Source of the DNA: an uncultured Blautia sp.
GTDB taxonomy: Bacteria > Bacillota > Clostridia > Lachnospirales > Lachnospiraceae
Direction: 5' to 3'
Assembly: GCA_900542045.1 (NCBI GenBank)
Contig: UQMI01000006.1
Location: 1-64,000, forward strand
DNA: 64,000 nucleotides
Each line of letters begins with the position of its first letter. Position 1 is the stretch's first letter. Positions 1 through 8,332 of the stretch are shown here, piece after piece. The position numbers and the translations under genes are program-made. Under the pieces are notes generated by a model, which ran no database searches, had not been told where the DNA came from, and saw only the letters and a program-made list of their open reading frames with translations.

Positions 1-406
1 GGATACACAGGAAAAACAGCACCAAAATCACGCTCAGACACAGGACCACCAGCCAAAGCGGCAGCTTATGCCATACATACCGGTCACTGACACCGCCGTA
101 GACATTCCCTTCCATCTGGAACATACGGACAAAAAATACCAATGTCCCCAGCATCAGACACAACACCACTGCCAGCGACCTGGCAGATGATACTCTTCCC
201 CCTGCCTTTTTCCAGTCTGCAGCTCCGTAAAATACCACGAACAGCAGGCAAAACAGGATCAGCAGCATCCCATAAGTAAGCAGATTGATGTTTCCCACGG
301 CTCCAATGGCAGATGACAGAAACGGAATTTTCAGACAGCAGGCCGCAAATCCAAGAGACAGCAGCACCGCAGCAAAAAAAGCAAAAATCTTATTCATGGA
401 TTTCAT
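1..406 (-). CDS. Unknown integral membrane protein, N-terminal part (runs off the left edge)
   Basis: This reading frame is open from base 406 to the window edge, so only the first 135 residues are visible. The ATG at 406 is preferred because a GAGGGG-type ribosome binding site lies just upstream; an in-frame ATG at 430 has none. The product begins MKSMNKIFAFFAAVLLSLGF and shows at least four hydrophobic segments (about residues 6-26, 38-58, 77-95 and 118-135) separated by short polar loops, so it is an integral membrane protein. No family is recognised. It is divergent from the response regulator gene at 744; a possible promoter for it (TTGACA on the minus strand at 540-545) lies in the shared intergenic region. 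Function unknown. Confidence 0.6.
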   Translation of the reverse strand, partial: MKSMNKIFAFFAAVLLSLGFAACCLKIPFLSSAIGAVGNINLLTYGMLLILFCLLFVVFYGAADWKKAGGRVSSARSLAVVLCLMLGTLVFFVRMFQMEGNVYGGVSDRYVWHKLPLWLVVLCLSVILVLFFLCI

Positions 407-743
407 AAAATGCCCCTCAACCTTCTTCATTTTTTCTCGAACAGCAGGTACCAAAAGCCAGGCTGCGCCTCTGTACGCGGCGCAGGCTCCCGGCCTCTTC
501 CGACACCCTACCCATTATCATGGAGAAAAGAACTGTTTTTGTCAAGAATAATCCAGCCCTGAAACAGACTGTATCTCTAAATTTCCCTTCTTTTTTAGAG
601 AAACCTTACAGTTACTTTTCAGATTTCTGTGCTATACTATGGGCAGAACCCGGACACAGGATTTCAAAAACAGCGGCTGTCTTTCACTTTTCCGGAGGCT
701 TTTTCCTTCGCCCGGCCGCATTTTCAGACAGAAAGGAATTTTT
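407..743. promoter_or_regulatory. Divergent intergenic region between the membrane protein and the first two-component system
   Basis: No convincing gene is seen in this stretch of about 340 bases; the short reading frames across it lack ribosome binding sites. For the plus-strand response regulator there is an extended -10 element, TGC followed by TATACT at 633-638, without a good -35. That predicts a start near 645 and a leader of about 100 bases. On the minus strand a TTGACA at 540-545 could drive the membrane protein gene, but its -10 partner is poor. A lone CTTACA at 605-610 resembles half of the Bce-type operator seen elsewhere in the window, but it lacks the second arm and the spacing. 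Confidence 0.4.
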
Positions 744-1424
744 ATGCATATTTTACTGATCGAGGATGACAAAAACCTCTGTGATATATTGACCTATCAG
801 CTGGAACAGGAAGGCTTCTCCGTGGATCTCTGCCACGATGGAAGGGACGGACTGGATCTGATGCTGCAGAATGCCCACGATCTGATCATCCTGGACCGGA
901 TGCTGCCCACCATGAACGGCCTCATGGCCCTGCAGAAGGCCCGGGCCAATCACATCGAAACCCCTGTGATCCTGCTCACTGCTCTGGGGGAACTCTATGA
1001 CCGGATCGAGGGACTGGACTGCGGCGCAGATGATTACATTGTGAAACCTTTTGCCTTTGAAGAACTCATGGCGCGGATCCGCACCATACGCCGCCGTTCC
1101 CGCAGCATCATGGCACCCCAGATTCTGACCCTGGGCGATCTGCACTATGATATTTCCCTTCGGCAGCTTTCCACGGAGCAGGGACAGCTTGCCCTCTCCA
1201 AACGGGAAGGTCGGCTTCTGGAAGTATTTCTGGGAAATCCGGATACAGTGCTGCCCAGACTGGTGATCCTCTCCCGGGTATGGGGCCCGGATGCGGAAGT
1301 GGAGGAAGGCAATCTGGATAACTATATTCATTTTCTGCGGAAGCGCCTTCGTTATGTGAAAAGCCGTCTGTGCATCACCACTATCCGGGGTATCGGCTAC
1401 AAACTGGAGACAGATCATGTATAA
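744..1424 (+). CDS. OmpR-family response regulator
   Basis: A 226-residue two-component response regulator. The N-terminal receiver domain (about residues 1-115) has the acidic pair E7-D8-D9, the phosphoacceptor Asp51 in ILDRMLP, Thr79 and Lys101 in the IVKPF motif. The C-terminal half (about 130-222) is an OmpR/PhoB winged helix with the usual ending in TTIRGIGYKLE. The start at 744 follows GAAAGGA at 731-737; the open frame extends further upstream but without a ribosome site. It overlaps the kinase gene by 8 bases (ATG of the kinase lies inside the last codons), so the two are translationally coupled. The signal sensed and the target genes are not evident from sequence. Confidence 0.9.
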   Translation: MHILLIEDDKNLCDILTYQLEQEGFSVDLCHDGRDGLDLMLQNAHDLIILDRMLPTMNGLMALQKARANHIETPVILLTALGELYDRIEGLDCGADDYIVKPFAFEELMARIRTIRRRSRSIMAPQILTLGDLHYDISLRQLSTEQGQLALSKREGRLLEVFLGNPDTVLPRLVILSRVWGPDAEVEEGNLDNYIHFLRKRLRYVKSRLCITTIRGIGYKLETDHV

Positions 1425-2721
1425 GAAACTTCACCGCCAGCTCACATTCTTCTGCACCCTGATCACCGGTCTGATCCTGTGCATCCTGAGTCTGCTGTGC
1501 TTTCTTATCACAGCAGGCAGCCTTAATCAGCGGGAAAAACTGACCTTCCAGAGCACCCTGGACTCTATCTATACCTATCTGGAATACCAGGAAGTCCTTA
1601 CACTTCAATGGGTCCGGCAGATTGAAGCCATCCATCATATTTCTCTTTTTATCTACGATGGCGGTTCTCCTCTTCTGAGTCAGGACTTCCATCAGAGCCC
1701 TCAGCTTTTCCAGCTGAAAGAACAGGCCCTTGATGAAGCCCGGATAACCTACGGAATGGATCTGCTCCTCCCTACATCGGATAAACTTACGGTACATCAG
1801 GAGTTTACCCTGAAAGACGCTTCCGGCGATGAATGGCAGATTTCCGCCGCCAGGATCCCCAATGCCCGAGGACAGCTGGGCGTACTGATCCTGCATTCTC
1901 TGAGACCGGCAAGAGGACAGCTGCTTCGAACGGCTCTTTTATTCTGCATGGCAGACATCCTGGTCCTGCTGCTGCTTTGGATGTTTTCCCGGCGGTTCAC
2001 CCGGCGGATGCTGCGCCCCATGGAAGACAGCGCCCGAAGCCAGCATCTGTTCATTGCTTCCGCTTCCCATGAGCTGCGCTCTCCGTTGTCGGTGATCCTT
2101 TCCGCAGCCTCTGCGCTGGAGCATGCTCCCAGGGAAAAGGTGCCCCACTTTACTGCCATGATACGGAAAGAGGGTAGCCGAATGTCCCATCTGATCACAG
2201 ACATGCTGACTCTGGCCAATTCTGACGCCAGATCCCTGCAGCTTCATTTTCAGCCGGAACAGCTGGATGAAATCCTGCTGGATACTTATGAAAAATATGA
2301 GGCACTGGCAAAGAAGCAGAAGATCAGCCTTTCTCTGCAGCTTCCTCAGGAGCTCCTTCCCGACTGCAGCTGCGACCGGGAACGCATGGAACAGGTACTG
2401 ACAATCCTCATGGACAACGCTCTCAGCTACGTTCCGGAAGGCGGCCGGATCACCCTGGCCCTGGAGCAAAAAAATACCTCTCTGGAAATCCGGGTCATCG
2501 ACAATGGTCCCGGTATTCCCAGAGAGGAACAGGAAAAAATATTTGAACGTTTTTACCGGAGAGAAGCTTCCCGCACTTCCCGCCATCACTATGGGCTTGG
2601 GCTCTGCATTGCCCGGGAGATCCTGCGCTGCCATCACGGCTCCATCCATGCGGAGGATACCTCCGGCGGCGGGGCTACGTTTGTGGTACAGCTTCCTCTT
2701 CCGAAAGCACTCCCATCTTAA
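1417..2721 (+). CDS. Two-component sensor histidine kinase
   Basis: A 434-residue membrane histidine kinase paired with the preceding regulator. Two transmembrane segments (about residues 10-33 and 170-190) enclose an extracytoplasmic sensor region of about 135 residues with no recognised fold. The H-box SASHELRSPL places the phosphorylated His at 218. It is followed by the N-box (MDNALSYV), G1 (DNGPGIP) and G2 (YGLGLCIA) ATP-binding motifs. A clear HAMP domain is missing: only about 25 residues separate the second membrane helix from the H-box. The last 47 bases overlap, tail to tail, with the end of the glycosyltransferase gene on the other strand. Confidence 0.9.
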   Translation: MYKKLHRQLTFFCTLITGLILCILSLLCFLITAGSLNQREKLTFQSTLDSIYTYLEYQEVLTLQWVRQIEAIHHISLFIYDGGSPLLSQDFHQSPQLFQLKEQALDEARITYGMDLLLPTSDKLTVHQEFTLKDASGDEWQISAARIPNARGQLGVLILHSLRPARGQLLRTALLFCMADILVLLLLWMFSRRFTRRMLRPMEDSARSQHLFIASASHELRSPLSVILSAASALEHAPREKVPHFTAMIRKEGSRMSHLITDMLTLANSDARSLQLHFQPEQLDEILLDTYEKYEALAKKQKISLSLQLPQELLPDCSCDRERMEQVLTILMDNALSYVPEGGRITLALEQKNTSLEIRVIDNGPGIPREEQEKIFERFYRREASRTSRHHYGLGLCIAREILRCHHGSIHAEDTSGGGATFVVQLPLPKALPS

Positions 2722-3370
2722 GCATCTGTGTACGCACCTGCTGCTGGCGCTTTGCCGCCAGCACCGGGTTGTCCACCGGATTATATACCGAAGGGGCATT
2801 GGGGATACCGGCCAGCATGATACACTCATCTTCACTCATTTCCATGGGTTTCTTTCCAAAATATCCCCGGCTTGCTTCTTTCACACAGGTATATCCGTTT
2901 CCAAAATAAATGGAATTCAGGTACAGTTCCAGGATCTCGTCTTTCGTAAATTCCTTTTCCATCGCCACGGCCATGAAAACCTCTGCGATCTTCCGGCTGA
3001 ACTCTTTTTCCTGGGTAAAATATACGTTCTTGGCAAGCTGCTGGGTGATGGTACTTCCCCCTTCCACCAGAGCTCCTGCCTTTATATCGTTGACCACGGC
3101 CCTGCCTATGGCCAGCAGATCAAATCCGGGATGCTGGTAAAACCGTTTGTCTTCCACCGCCACCACACCGTCCAGATAAATCTGAGGCATTTCTTCCAGT
3201 GTGGTATATTCCGGCTTGGACTGGATCTCTTCCTGCATCTGCTCCAGACTTTTGTTCTGCAGGCTTTCCCAGTACATATGATAGCCCTGCCAGGCAAGGA
3301 ACGCACCTCCGCACAATCCGGCCAGAAGCAGCACCATCACAAGTCTTCGAATAAACCGCAGTATAAACAT
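2675..3370 (-). CDS. Monofunctional peptidoglycan glycosyltransferase (GT51)
   Basis: A 231-residue membrane-anchored glycosyltransferase of family GT51 that polymerises lipid II into glycan strands outside the membrane. After a short basic N-terminus one transmembrane helix (about residues 10-28) anchors it. The GT51 signature follows: EDKRFYQHPG, which contains the catalytic Glu, then GGSTITQQLAKN, and the downstream NSIYFGNGY and AGIPNAPSVYNP motifs. It ends without a penicillin-binding transpeptidase domain, so it is a stand-alone enzyme (MtgA/SgtB type) rather than a truncated class A PBP. The start at 3370 follows AAGGTGAG; an upstream ATG at 3436 has no good site and would add 22 polar residues ahead of the anchor. 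Its promoter closely matches that of the bceA gene, suggesting antibiotic-stress control. Confidence 0.9.
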   Translation of the reverse strand: MFILRFIRRLVMVLLLAGLCGGAFLAWQGYHMYWESLQNKSLEQMQEEIQSKPEYTTLEEMPQIYLDGVVAVEDKRFYQHPGFDLLAIGRAVVNDIKAGALVEGGSTITQQLAKNVYFTQEKEFSRKIAEVFMAVAMEKEFTKDEILELYLNSIYFGNGYTCVKEASRGYFGKKPMEMSEDECIMLAGIPNAPSVYNPVDNPVLAAKRQQQVRTQMLKMGVLSEEEAVPQT

Positions 3371-3449
3371 TTCCGTCTCACCTTTCCCTTCTGTAGCTTC
3401 CAGCGTCCCTCTTCCGGAATCACTGTCATTTCCCATGTTCTCTATGATC

Positions 3450-3523
3450 AGTATACGTGTTTTCTTTCCGGACTGCCATCGATGCAGCTTACATTTTCCG
3501 GATGAACCTTACATCTGTGTAAG
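3450..3523 (-). promoter_or_regulatory. Bce-type operator and promoter of the GT51 gene
   Basis: Read on the minus strand there is a perfect CTTACA/TGTAAG inverted repeat with a 4-base gap (3508-3523). After 14 bases comes a TGTAAG half-site (3488-3493), after 9 bases TGGCAG as a poor -35 (3473-3478), and after 17 bases TATACT as the -10 (3450-3455). All these spacings are identical to those upstream of bceA (17844-17917). BceR-family regulators are known to bind inverted repeats of TNACA-N4-TGTAA type above weak -35 elements. Start of transcription is expected near 3443, giving a leader of about 73 bases. Confidence 0.8.
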
Positions 3524-3626
3524 ATGTTTCACTGATCATAACGAAACAGAAGACGAAAATACTTCAGGACAGCCCAGTACTTCAGACAGAAATCCACATC
3601 TGCCTCTTTGACAGATCAGGAACGTG

Positions 3627-3941
3627 TCAGTATCCCAGCAGGCGTTCTACCACAAAGACTGCCGCACAGGCACAGACTGCAACGGTCAGCAGGCTTTTCT
3701 CCTTATAAGCCGCCAGCAGCGCCGCCGCAAAGCCGGCCGCACCCGATACCACACTCTCCGTAGCCGTAAGAATAGCCGGAAATGTCATGGCTGCCAGGCT
3801 GGCATAAGGCACATAATACAGAAAGGATTTCACGAAAGGATTGGTGATCTCCCGCTTGATCAATACCAGGGGGAGCATTCGAATCAGGTATGTGACCCCG
3901 GCCATCACCAGCAGGTACAGAAAAAACTGTGTATTGCTCAT
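3627..3941 (-). CDS. azlD: AzlD-family branched-chain amino acid transport subunit
   Basis: A 104-residue protein with three to four hydrophobic helices, matching the small partner of AzlCD-type exporters of branched-chain amino acids and analogues. It starts MSNTQFFLYLLVMAGVTYLI; the segment LIRMLPLVLIKR and the central VPYASLAAMTFPAIL are characteristic of the AzlD family. The ATG lies 4 bases past the stop codon of the AzlC gene, so the two are one operon and probably coupled. AzlD is thought to stabilise or form part of the AzlC permease. Substrate is inferred from family only. Confidence 0.85.
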   Translation of the reverse strand: MSNTQFFLYLLVMAGVTYLIRMLPLVLIKREITNPFVKSFLYYVPYASLAAMTFPAILTATESVVSGAAGFAAALLAAYKEKSLLTVAVCACAAVFVVERLLGY

Positions 3942-3945
3942 GACA

Positions 3946-4677
3946 TTAAGCCTCCTTTTCTTCCACCGGATGCAGCCAGGCCGCCGCGCCGGCCACAAGC
4001 AGTGTGGTGATGATGATAACAAACCCCGATGACACCTGCTTCAGCACCGGGATCACAGAAAACAGCGTACTGATGGCCATGGCTGCCAATACCACCAGCA
4101 GCACCGACCTCTCTTTTCTGGCCGGCGGTATGATGATAGCCAGAAACATTCCATAGATTGCCACACTCAGGGCACTGATCATAAACGCCGGGAGAAAATT
4201 TCCGGATATGGCGCCTGCCAGTGTTCCCAGTGTCCACCCCGGTATGGCCATACTCATAGCCCCATAGGAATACCAGGGAGAAACCCTCCCTTCCTGACTG
4301 ACACTGATGCCGAAAATCTCATCTGTCACTCCATAAGCTACCAGAAAACGGTGGATCACCGGCACATGTTTCTCCAGCTTCTGGGAAAGGGCAAAGGACA
4401 TCAGGCAATAGCGCATATTGATGATCAGCTGCGTCAACGCCATTTCATAATATGAGCCCCCCGAAACCATCAGCGGCAATCCCGCAAACTGGCCGGCGGA
4501 CGTTAAATTCATCAGAGAGATCAGCACTGCCTGCCAGATCTGCAGACCGGAAGAAACAGCCATCATACCAAAGGTAAACGACACAGTCACATACCCCAGG
4601 CCAATGGGGATTCCATCCCTGACTCCCCGCTTAAAATATTCCATTTTACTCAACGAAAAGCACCTCCGAATTTCCAT
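3946..4677 (-). CDS. azlC: AzlC-family branched-chain amino acid permease
   Basis: A 243-residue integral membrane protein with several hydrophobic segments. The stretch around residues 19-45 (GVRDGIPIGLGYVTVSFTFG) and the central TDEIFGIS segment are typical of AzlC, the large subunit of AzlCD exporters for branched-chain amino acids. The start at 4677 follows AAAAGGATGATAAA; the frame is open further upstream without a ribosome site. It is transcribed divergently from rpoN with 142 bases between start codons. No leader peptide, T-box or obvious operator was recognised upstream, so its control is unclear. Confidence 0.85.
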   Translation of the reverse strand: MEIRRCFSLSKMEYFKRGVRDGIPIGLGYVTVSFTFGMMAVSSGLQIWQAVLISLMNLTSAGQFAGLPLMVSGGSYYEMALTQLIINMRYCLMSFALSQKLEKHVPVIHRFLVAYGVTDEIFGISVSQEGRVSPWYSYGAMSMAIPGWTLGTLAGAISGNFLPAFMISALSVAIYGMFLAIIIPPARKERSVLLVVLAAMAISTLFSVIPVLKQVSSGFVIIITTLLVAGAAAWLHPVEEKEA

Positions 4678-4737
4678 TTTATCATCCTTTTCTGCGGGTT
4701 TCAACGGATTTTTGGGTGCTGCCCGCAACCGTCATTC

Positions 4738-4766
4738 TTGACTTTCTATTTACGCCATAGTAGTAT
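4738..4766 (+). promoter_or_regulatory. Predicted sigma-A promoter of rpoN
   Basis: TTGACT at 4738-4743 and TAGTAT at 4761-4766 are separated by 17 bases. Transcription would begin near 4773 and give a leader of about 47 bases ahead of the rpoN start codon. Confidence 0.6.
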
Positions 4767-4819
4767 GGAGTTACAAAACCTGCCATACGAATTTATAAGA
4801 AAACAGTGGAGAAAACACG

Positions 4820-6136
4820 ATGCAAATAGAATTAACTCCAACCCAAAAACTGAATATTTCCGGACGTATGATCCAGAGCTCGGAAATCCTGCAGATGAAT
4901 CTTCCGGAGCTGGGACAGTATCTGGAAAAGCTGGCCATGGAAAATCCCCTGATGGAACTGGAGGCTCCTCCTTCAGAATACGAACATACGGTACAGCTGA
5001 CGTATCGCTCCGATGATCAGAATCCTGTCTATGACAGGCAGGATCGGAAAGACGCCCAGGATTTGTGGAACCGCGGATCTGACAGTTCGGAAACCCTGGA
5101 AGAGTCTCTGCTCTTTCAGATCAACGATCTTTCCCTGACAGACCGCCAGCGCCATATCATGGAATATATGATCTTAAATCTGGAACCCAGCGGCTACCTG
5201 GAAATGCCCCTGAAAGAGATCGCAGAAGCCGTCCAGACCTCTCTGGATGAGATCACGGCACTGCTCTCTCTGCTCCAGACCCTGGAACCTCTGGGAATCG
5301 GAGCACGCTCTCTTCCCGAATGCCTCTGCATCCAGCTAAAAAAAGAGCATCCCGAAGATCAAACCGCTCTGGCCATTGCCCGGGAGCATCTGGAGCTTCT
5401 GGCCAAAAACCAGATGCATACCCTGGCCCGAAAGCTGCGGGTTTCTCTGGATGAAGTCCTGCGTGCCTGCAAGGTCATCCGCAGTCTGAATCCCCGTCCG
5501 GGTGCTTCCTTCGGAGACCGCAGATATGTAAGCTACATCCGGCCAGAGCTGGCCGTCGTCCGATTCCAGGATCATTTTGACATTGTACTCAATGACTCAC
5601 TGCTGCCGCCAATCCGCTATAACGAAGAATATATGCAGATGCTTTCCACTCCCTCCTCCAATGAAGTTGCCGGCTATCTGTCAGACAAGAAGAGACAGCT
5701 GGACTGGGTGGTCCAGTGTGTGGAACAACGCAACGAAACTCTTCTTGCCCTTGGAAAGCTTATTGTCCGGAAACAGCAGGATTTCTTCCTCCACGGCAGC
5801 GGATATCTGCATTCCTTCAGCCAGGCAGAAGCCGCCGACCTGCTGCAGATCCACGAATCCACCATCAGCAGGGCTGTAAAGGATAAATTCCTGCAGTGTA
5901 CCTTCGGGGTCTTCCCCCTCAGCTATTTCTTTGTGCAGGGACTGGATAAAAAAGATACCATCCGCAGCCGGATCCGTACACTGATCGAAAAGGAAGACAA
6001 AAAACATCCCTATTCCGATCAGACTCTGGCAGACCTGCTGGCCCGGGACGGCCTGACGGTGTCCAAACGTCTGGTGACCAAATACCGGAATGAAATGGAA
6101 CTGCCGGATTCGGCCAGAAGACGGCAATACGAATAG
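4820..6136 (+). CDS. rpoN: RNA polymerase sigma-54 factor
   Basis: A 438-residue sigma-54. Region I at the N-terminus is intact (LTPTQKLNISGRMIQSSEIL, then NLPELGQYLEKLAMENPLME) and carries the activator-responsive segment. An acidic, poorly conserved linker follows (about residues 50-95). The core-binding domain is next, then the DNA-binding domain with the helix-turn-helix around EAADLLQIHESTISRAVKDK. The C-terminal RpoN box, which reads the -24 element, is SKRLVTKYRNEM near residue 420. The start follows GTGGAGAA. Sigma-54 acts only with AAA+ activators; one such activator gene and a matching -24/-12 promoter lie 6-10 kb away in the same window, which makes that operon a likely direct target. 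Confidence 0.95.
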   Translation: MQIELTPTQKLNISGRMIQSSEILQMNLPELGQYLEKLAMENPLMELEAPPSEYEHTVQLTYRSDDQNPVYDRQDRKDAQDLWNRGSDSSETLEESLLFQINDLSLTDRQRHIMEYMILNLEPSGYLEMPLKEIAEAVQTSLDEITALLSLLQTLEPLGIGARSLPECLCIQLKKEHPEDQTALAIAREHLELLAKNQMHTLARKLRVSLDEVLRACKVIRSLNPRPGASFGDRRYVSYIRPELAVVRFQDHFDIVLNDSLLPPIRYNEEYMQMLSTPSSNEVAGYLSDKKRQLDWVVQCVEQRNETLLALGKLIVRKQQDFFLHGSGYLHSFSQAEAADLLQIHESTISRAVKDKFLQCTFGVFPLSYFFVQGLDKKDTIRSRIRTLIEKEDKKHPYSDQTLADLLARDGLTVSKRLVTKYRNEMELPDSARRRQYE

Positions 6137-6143
6137 ACGCAGA

Positions 6144-6187
6144 AAAGGAACTGCCGCAGGATTTCTCCTGCTTCAGTTCCTTTTTTT
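6144..6187. terminator. Bidirectional terminator between rpoN and the ridA operon
   Basis: A strong stem formed by AAGGAACTG and CAGTTCC, with an inner GCAGGA/TCCTGC stem, is followed by seven T on the plus strand. Read on the minus strand it is followed by CCTTTT. It lies between two convergent genes and can stop transcription from both sides. Confidence 0.85.
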
Positions 6188-6206
6188 CGTTCCCGCTATA
6201 ATTCTG

Positions 6207-6587
6207 TTATTCTGCGCAGGCGATGCACTCTACTTCCACCAGTCCGCCCAGGGGCAGCTTGGCTACCTGTACACAGGAGCGAGCCGGGAAACCGTCGCCG
6301 AAATAAGATTTGTAAATCTCATTTACTTTTGCGAAATCATTCATGTCGGTCAGGAAGATTGTGGTCTTAACAATCTGGCCATAGTCGCTTCCTGCTTCTT
6401 TCAGGATAGCTCCCATGTTTTTCATGGAGCAGTGTGCCTGCTCTTCCACAGTTTCCGGCATTTTTCCGGTTGCAGGATCAATTCCCAGCTGTCCGGAACA
6501 ATATACCATGCCATTTGCCTTGATTGCCTGTACATATGGGCCGACTGCGCCCGGTGCGTTTGTGGTTGCGATTACTTCTTTTTTCAT
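6207..6587 (-). CDS. ridA: RidA/YjgF-family enamine/imine deaminase
   Basis: A 126-residue Rid-family protein, close to the usual 125-130 residue length. It has the N-terminal TNAPGAVGPYVQAIKANGMV segment and the signature near the C-terminus ARSCVQVAKLPLGGLVEVE, which contains the conserved Arg that binds the carboxylate of the imine and the Glu. RidA proteins hydrolyse reactive 2-aminoacrylate and related enamines released by PLP-dependent lyases. That is exactly the intermediate expected from the diaminopropionate ammonia-lyase encoded at the head of this operon. Its ATG overlaps the stop of the deacylase gene by one base (TAATG), so translation is coupled. It is the last gene of the operon. 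Confidence 0.92.
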   Translation of the reverse strand: MKKEVIATTNAPGAVGPYVQAIKANGMVYCSGQLGIDPATGKMPETVEEQAHCSMKNMGAILKEAGSDYGQIVKTTIFLTDMNDFAKVNEIYKSYFGDGFPARSCVQVAKLPLGGLVEVECIACAE

Positions 6588-8191
6588 TATTTAACTACCT
6601 CTTTTCCTTTCTTTCTGAGAACCACGCCGTTTCTTGTACCGGTATGCTCTCCATTCTTCACGGCAAATTCACCGTTGATCATTACATACTCAATTCCATC
6701 CGGATACTGGATCGGATCTGTAAACGTTCCCTTATCGATCACGGTGTCCGGGTTAAAGATGCAGATATCTGCGTAGGCGCCTTCCCGAAGCTCTCCACGG
6801 TCTGTCATATTGAAAGTCGTCGCCGGTTTCTTTGTCATCTTGTAGATCGCTTCTTCCAGAGACAGAGCTTTGTCTTCCCGCACATATTTTCCCAGGATTC
6901 TCGGGAATGCTCCATATACACGGGGATGCGGTTTTCCGCCCAGAAGACCGTCTGTGCAGGCGTTCATTTCCGGACGCTTCATAAAGAGCTGCACATGCTC
7001 TTCTGTACCATAGAAGTCCACCATACCCACGGCGTTTTCTTCTTCATACAGCAGATCAAATGTGGCATTATACGGATCCGTTCCCCGCAGCTTGCCGAGC
7101 TCTGTAAGACTTAAGCCCACTGCGTCTTTGTTTTTCTCGTTCTTTACGCTGGTTACGAAGATACCGTCCAGTCCGGCAAATTCCACAAAGTTATCCCATC
7201 CGGGAATGCCGTGTTCAATGTCATATACCATTTTTTTGCGCAGCTCTTTGTCAGCCAGACGCTCCAGAACTTTGTCTGTTCCGCCGTCATGCACCCACGG
7301 AGGAAGGATTACACCCAGCATGGTGCTTCCTGCCACATAGGGATACTGGTCAAAGGAAACATCGATGCCTTCTGCCTTGGCCTGCTCCAGAAGACGGATC
7401 ACATCGTCGATCTTGTCCCAGTTCTTCTTTCCGCACACTTTGAAGTGAGAGTAATGGATCTTCACACCGGATTCTCTTCCGATCTTGATAACCTCTTCCA
7501 TGGAATCCAGAATGGTGTCTGCCTCACTTCTCTGATGGATCACAAAGCGACCGTCATACTCGGCAACAACCTTGCACATTTCAATAATTTCTTTGGATTC
7601 AGAATAGGCACAGGGCATATAAATCAGTCCGGTGGACAGACCGATAGCTCCTGCCTCCATCTCACGACGTGTGATCTGGCGCATTTTCTCCAGCTCTTCC
7701 TCATTTGGAAGACGGTTTTCCAGTCCCATAGCTTCCATACGGATATTTCCATGAGGTACCAGATAGCATTCATTCAGCCCCGGTTTGGCAGCCTCAACCA
7801 TTTTCAGATAATTTTCTGTATTCTCATATTCCCAGTTGATCTCCTCACTGTCTCCGTCCAGACCAGCCAGATTCTTTCTCCACGGGCTGATGTACTGTTT
7901 GGGAAGGGGCGCCATGGAAATACCATCCTGTCCCAGGATCTCTGTGGTGATTCCCTGTCTTACTTTTGGCTGTACTTCCGGCTCCACCAGAATCTGCAGA
8001 TCACTGTGGCTGTGGGTATCGATAAATCCCGGCGCCACCACAAGACCTTTTGCATCGATTACTTCCATATCTTCTGCTGCTTCAATTTTTCCTATTTTCA
8101 CGATCCGGTCGTTTTCCACAAGCACATCTGCTGCATACCCGGGTTTTCCACTTCCGTCTACAACAAATCCGTTCTGAATCAGTTTTTTCAT
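6587..8191 (-). CDS. N-acyl-D-amino-acid deacylase family amidohydrolase
   Basis: A 534-residue metal-dependent amidohydrolase of the D-aminoacylase/dihydroorotase-like group. The N-terminal beta-sandwich is followed by the metal-binding GFIDTHSHSD motif (near residue 57-66), typical of D-aminoacylases. Further conserved segments are TTEILGQDG, HYSHFKVCG, DQYPYVAGSTML and the C-terminal ADICIFNPDTVIDKGTFTDP. The family hydrolyses N-acyl-D-amino acids or related amides to the free amino acid and acid. Within this operon it may release a free amino acid, perhaps a D-form, from an acylated precursor imported by the neighbouring symporter. That substrate link is inference. Translation is coupled to ridA downstream. 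Confidence 0.88.
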   Translation of the reverse strand: MKKLIQNGFVVDGSGKPGYAADVLVENDRIVKIGKIEAAEDMEVIDAKGLVVAPGFIDTHSHSDLQILVEPEVQPKVRQGITTEILGQDGISMAPLPKQYISPWRKNLAGLDGDSEEINWEYENTENYLKMVEAAKPGLNECYLVPHGNIRMEAMGLENRLPNEEELEKMRQITRREMEAGAIGLSTGLIYMPCAYSESKEIIEMCKVVAEYDGRFVIHQRSEADTILDSMEEVIKIGRESGVKIHYSHFKVCGKKNWDKIDDVIRLLEQAKAEGIDVSFDQYPYVAGSTMLGVILPPWVHDGGTDKVLERLADKELRKKMVYDIEHGIPGWDNFVEFAGLDGIFVTSVKNEKNKDAVGLSLTELGKLRGTDPYNATFDLLYEEENAVGMVDFYGTEEHVQLFMKRPEMNACTDGLLGGKPHPRVYGAFPRILGKYVREDKALSLEEAIYKMTKKPATTFNMTDRGELREGAYADICIFNPDTVIDKGTFTDPIQYPDGIEYVMINGEFAVKNGEHTGTRNGVVLRKKGKEVVK

Positions 8192-8276
8192 AATTTCTGC
8201 ATCCTTTCCCCAATTAAACCCAATTGATCATTTTTCATGTATCTACCTGTAGGCATTTCCCACAGGTTTCCACAGA

Positions 8277-8320
8277 GGGATCCAAAGCAGTGCCGGCTGG
8301 CCTTCTTTGCTCCGGATCCC
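8277..8320. other. Intercistronic hairpin between the symporter and deacylase genes
   Basis: GGGATCC (8277-8283) and GGATCCC (8314-8320) pair, with further pairing of AGCA and TGCT inside. On the operon strand no run of T follows the stem, so it is unlikely to terminate the operon; it may protect or process the message. The T-rich side lies on the antisense strand. Confidence 0.45.
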
Positions 8321-8332
8321 TGCATTTTTCTC

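Noticed and set aside
605..638. CTTACA and TATACT upstream of the first response regulator, resembling the Bce-type promoter
   Set aside because: Only one half-site is present and the spacing and -35 do not match the two true sites, so it is not counted as a third member.
753..1418. A 221-codon open frame opposite the first response regulator
   Set aside because: Shadow frame; composition and lack of ribosome site argue against a gene.
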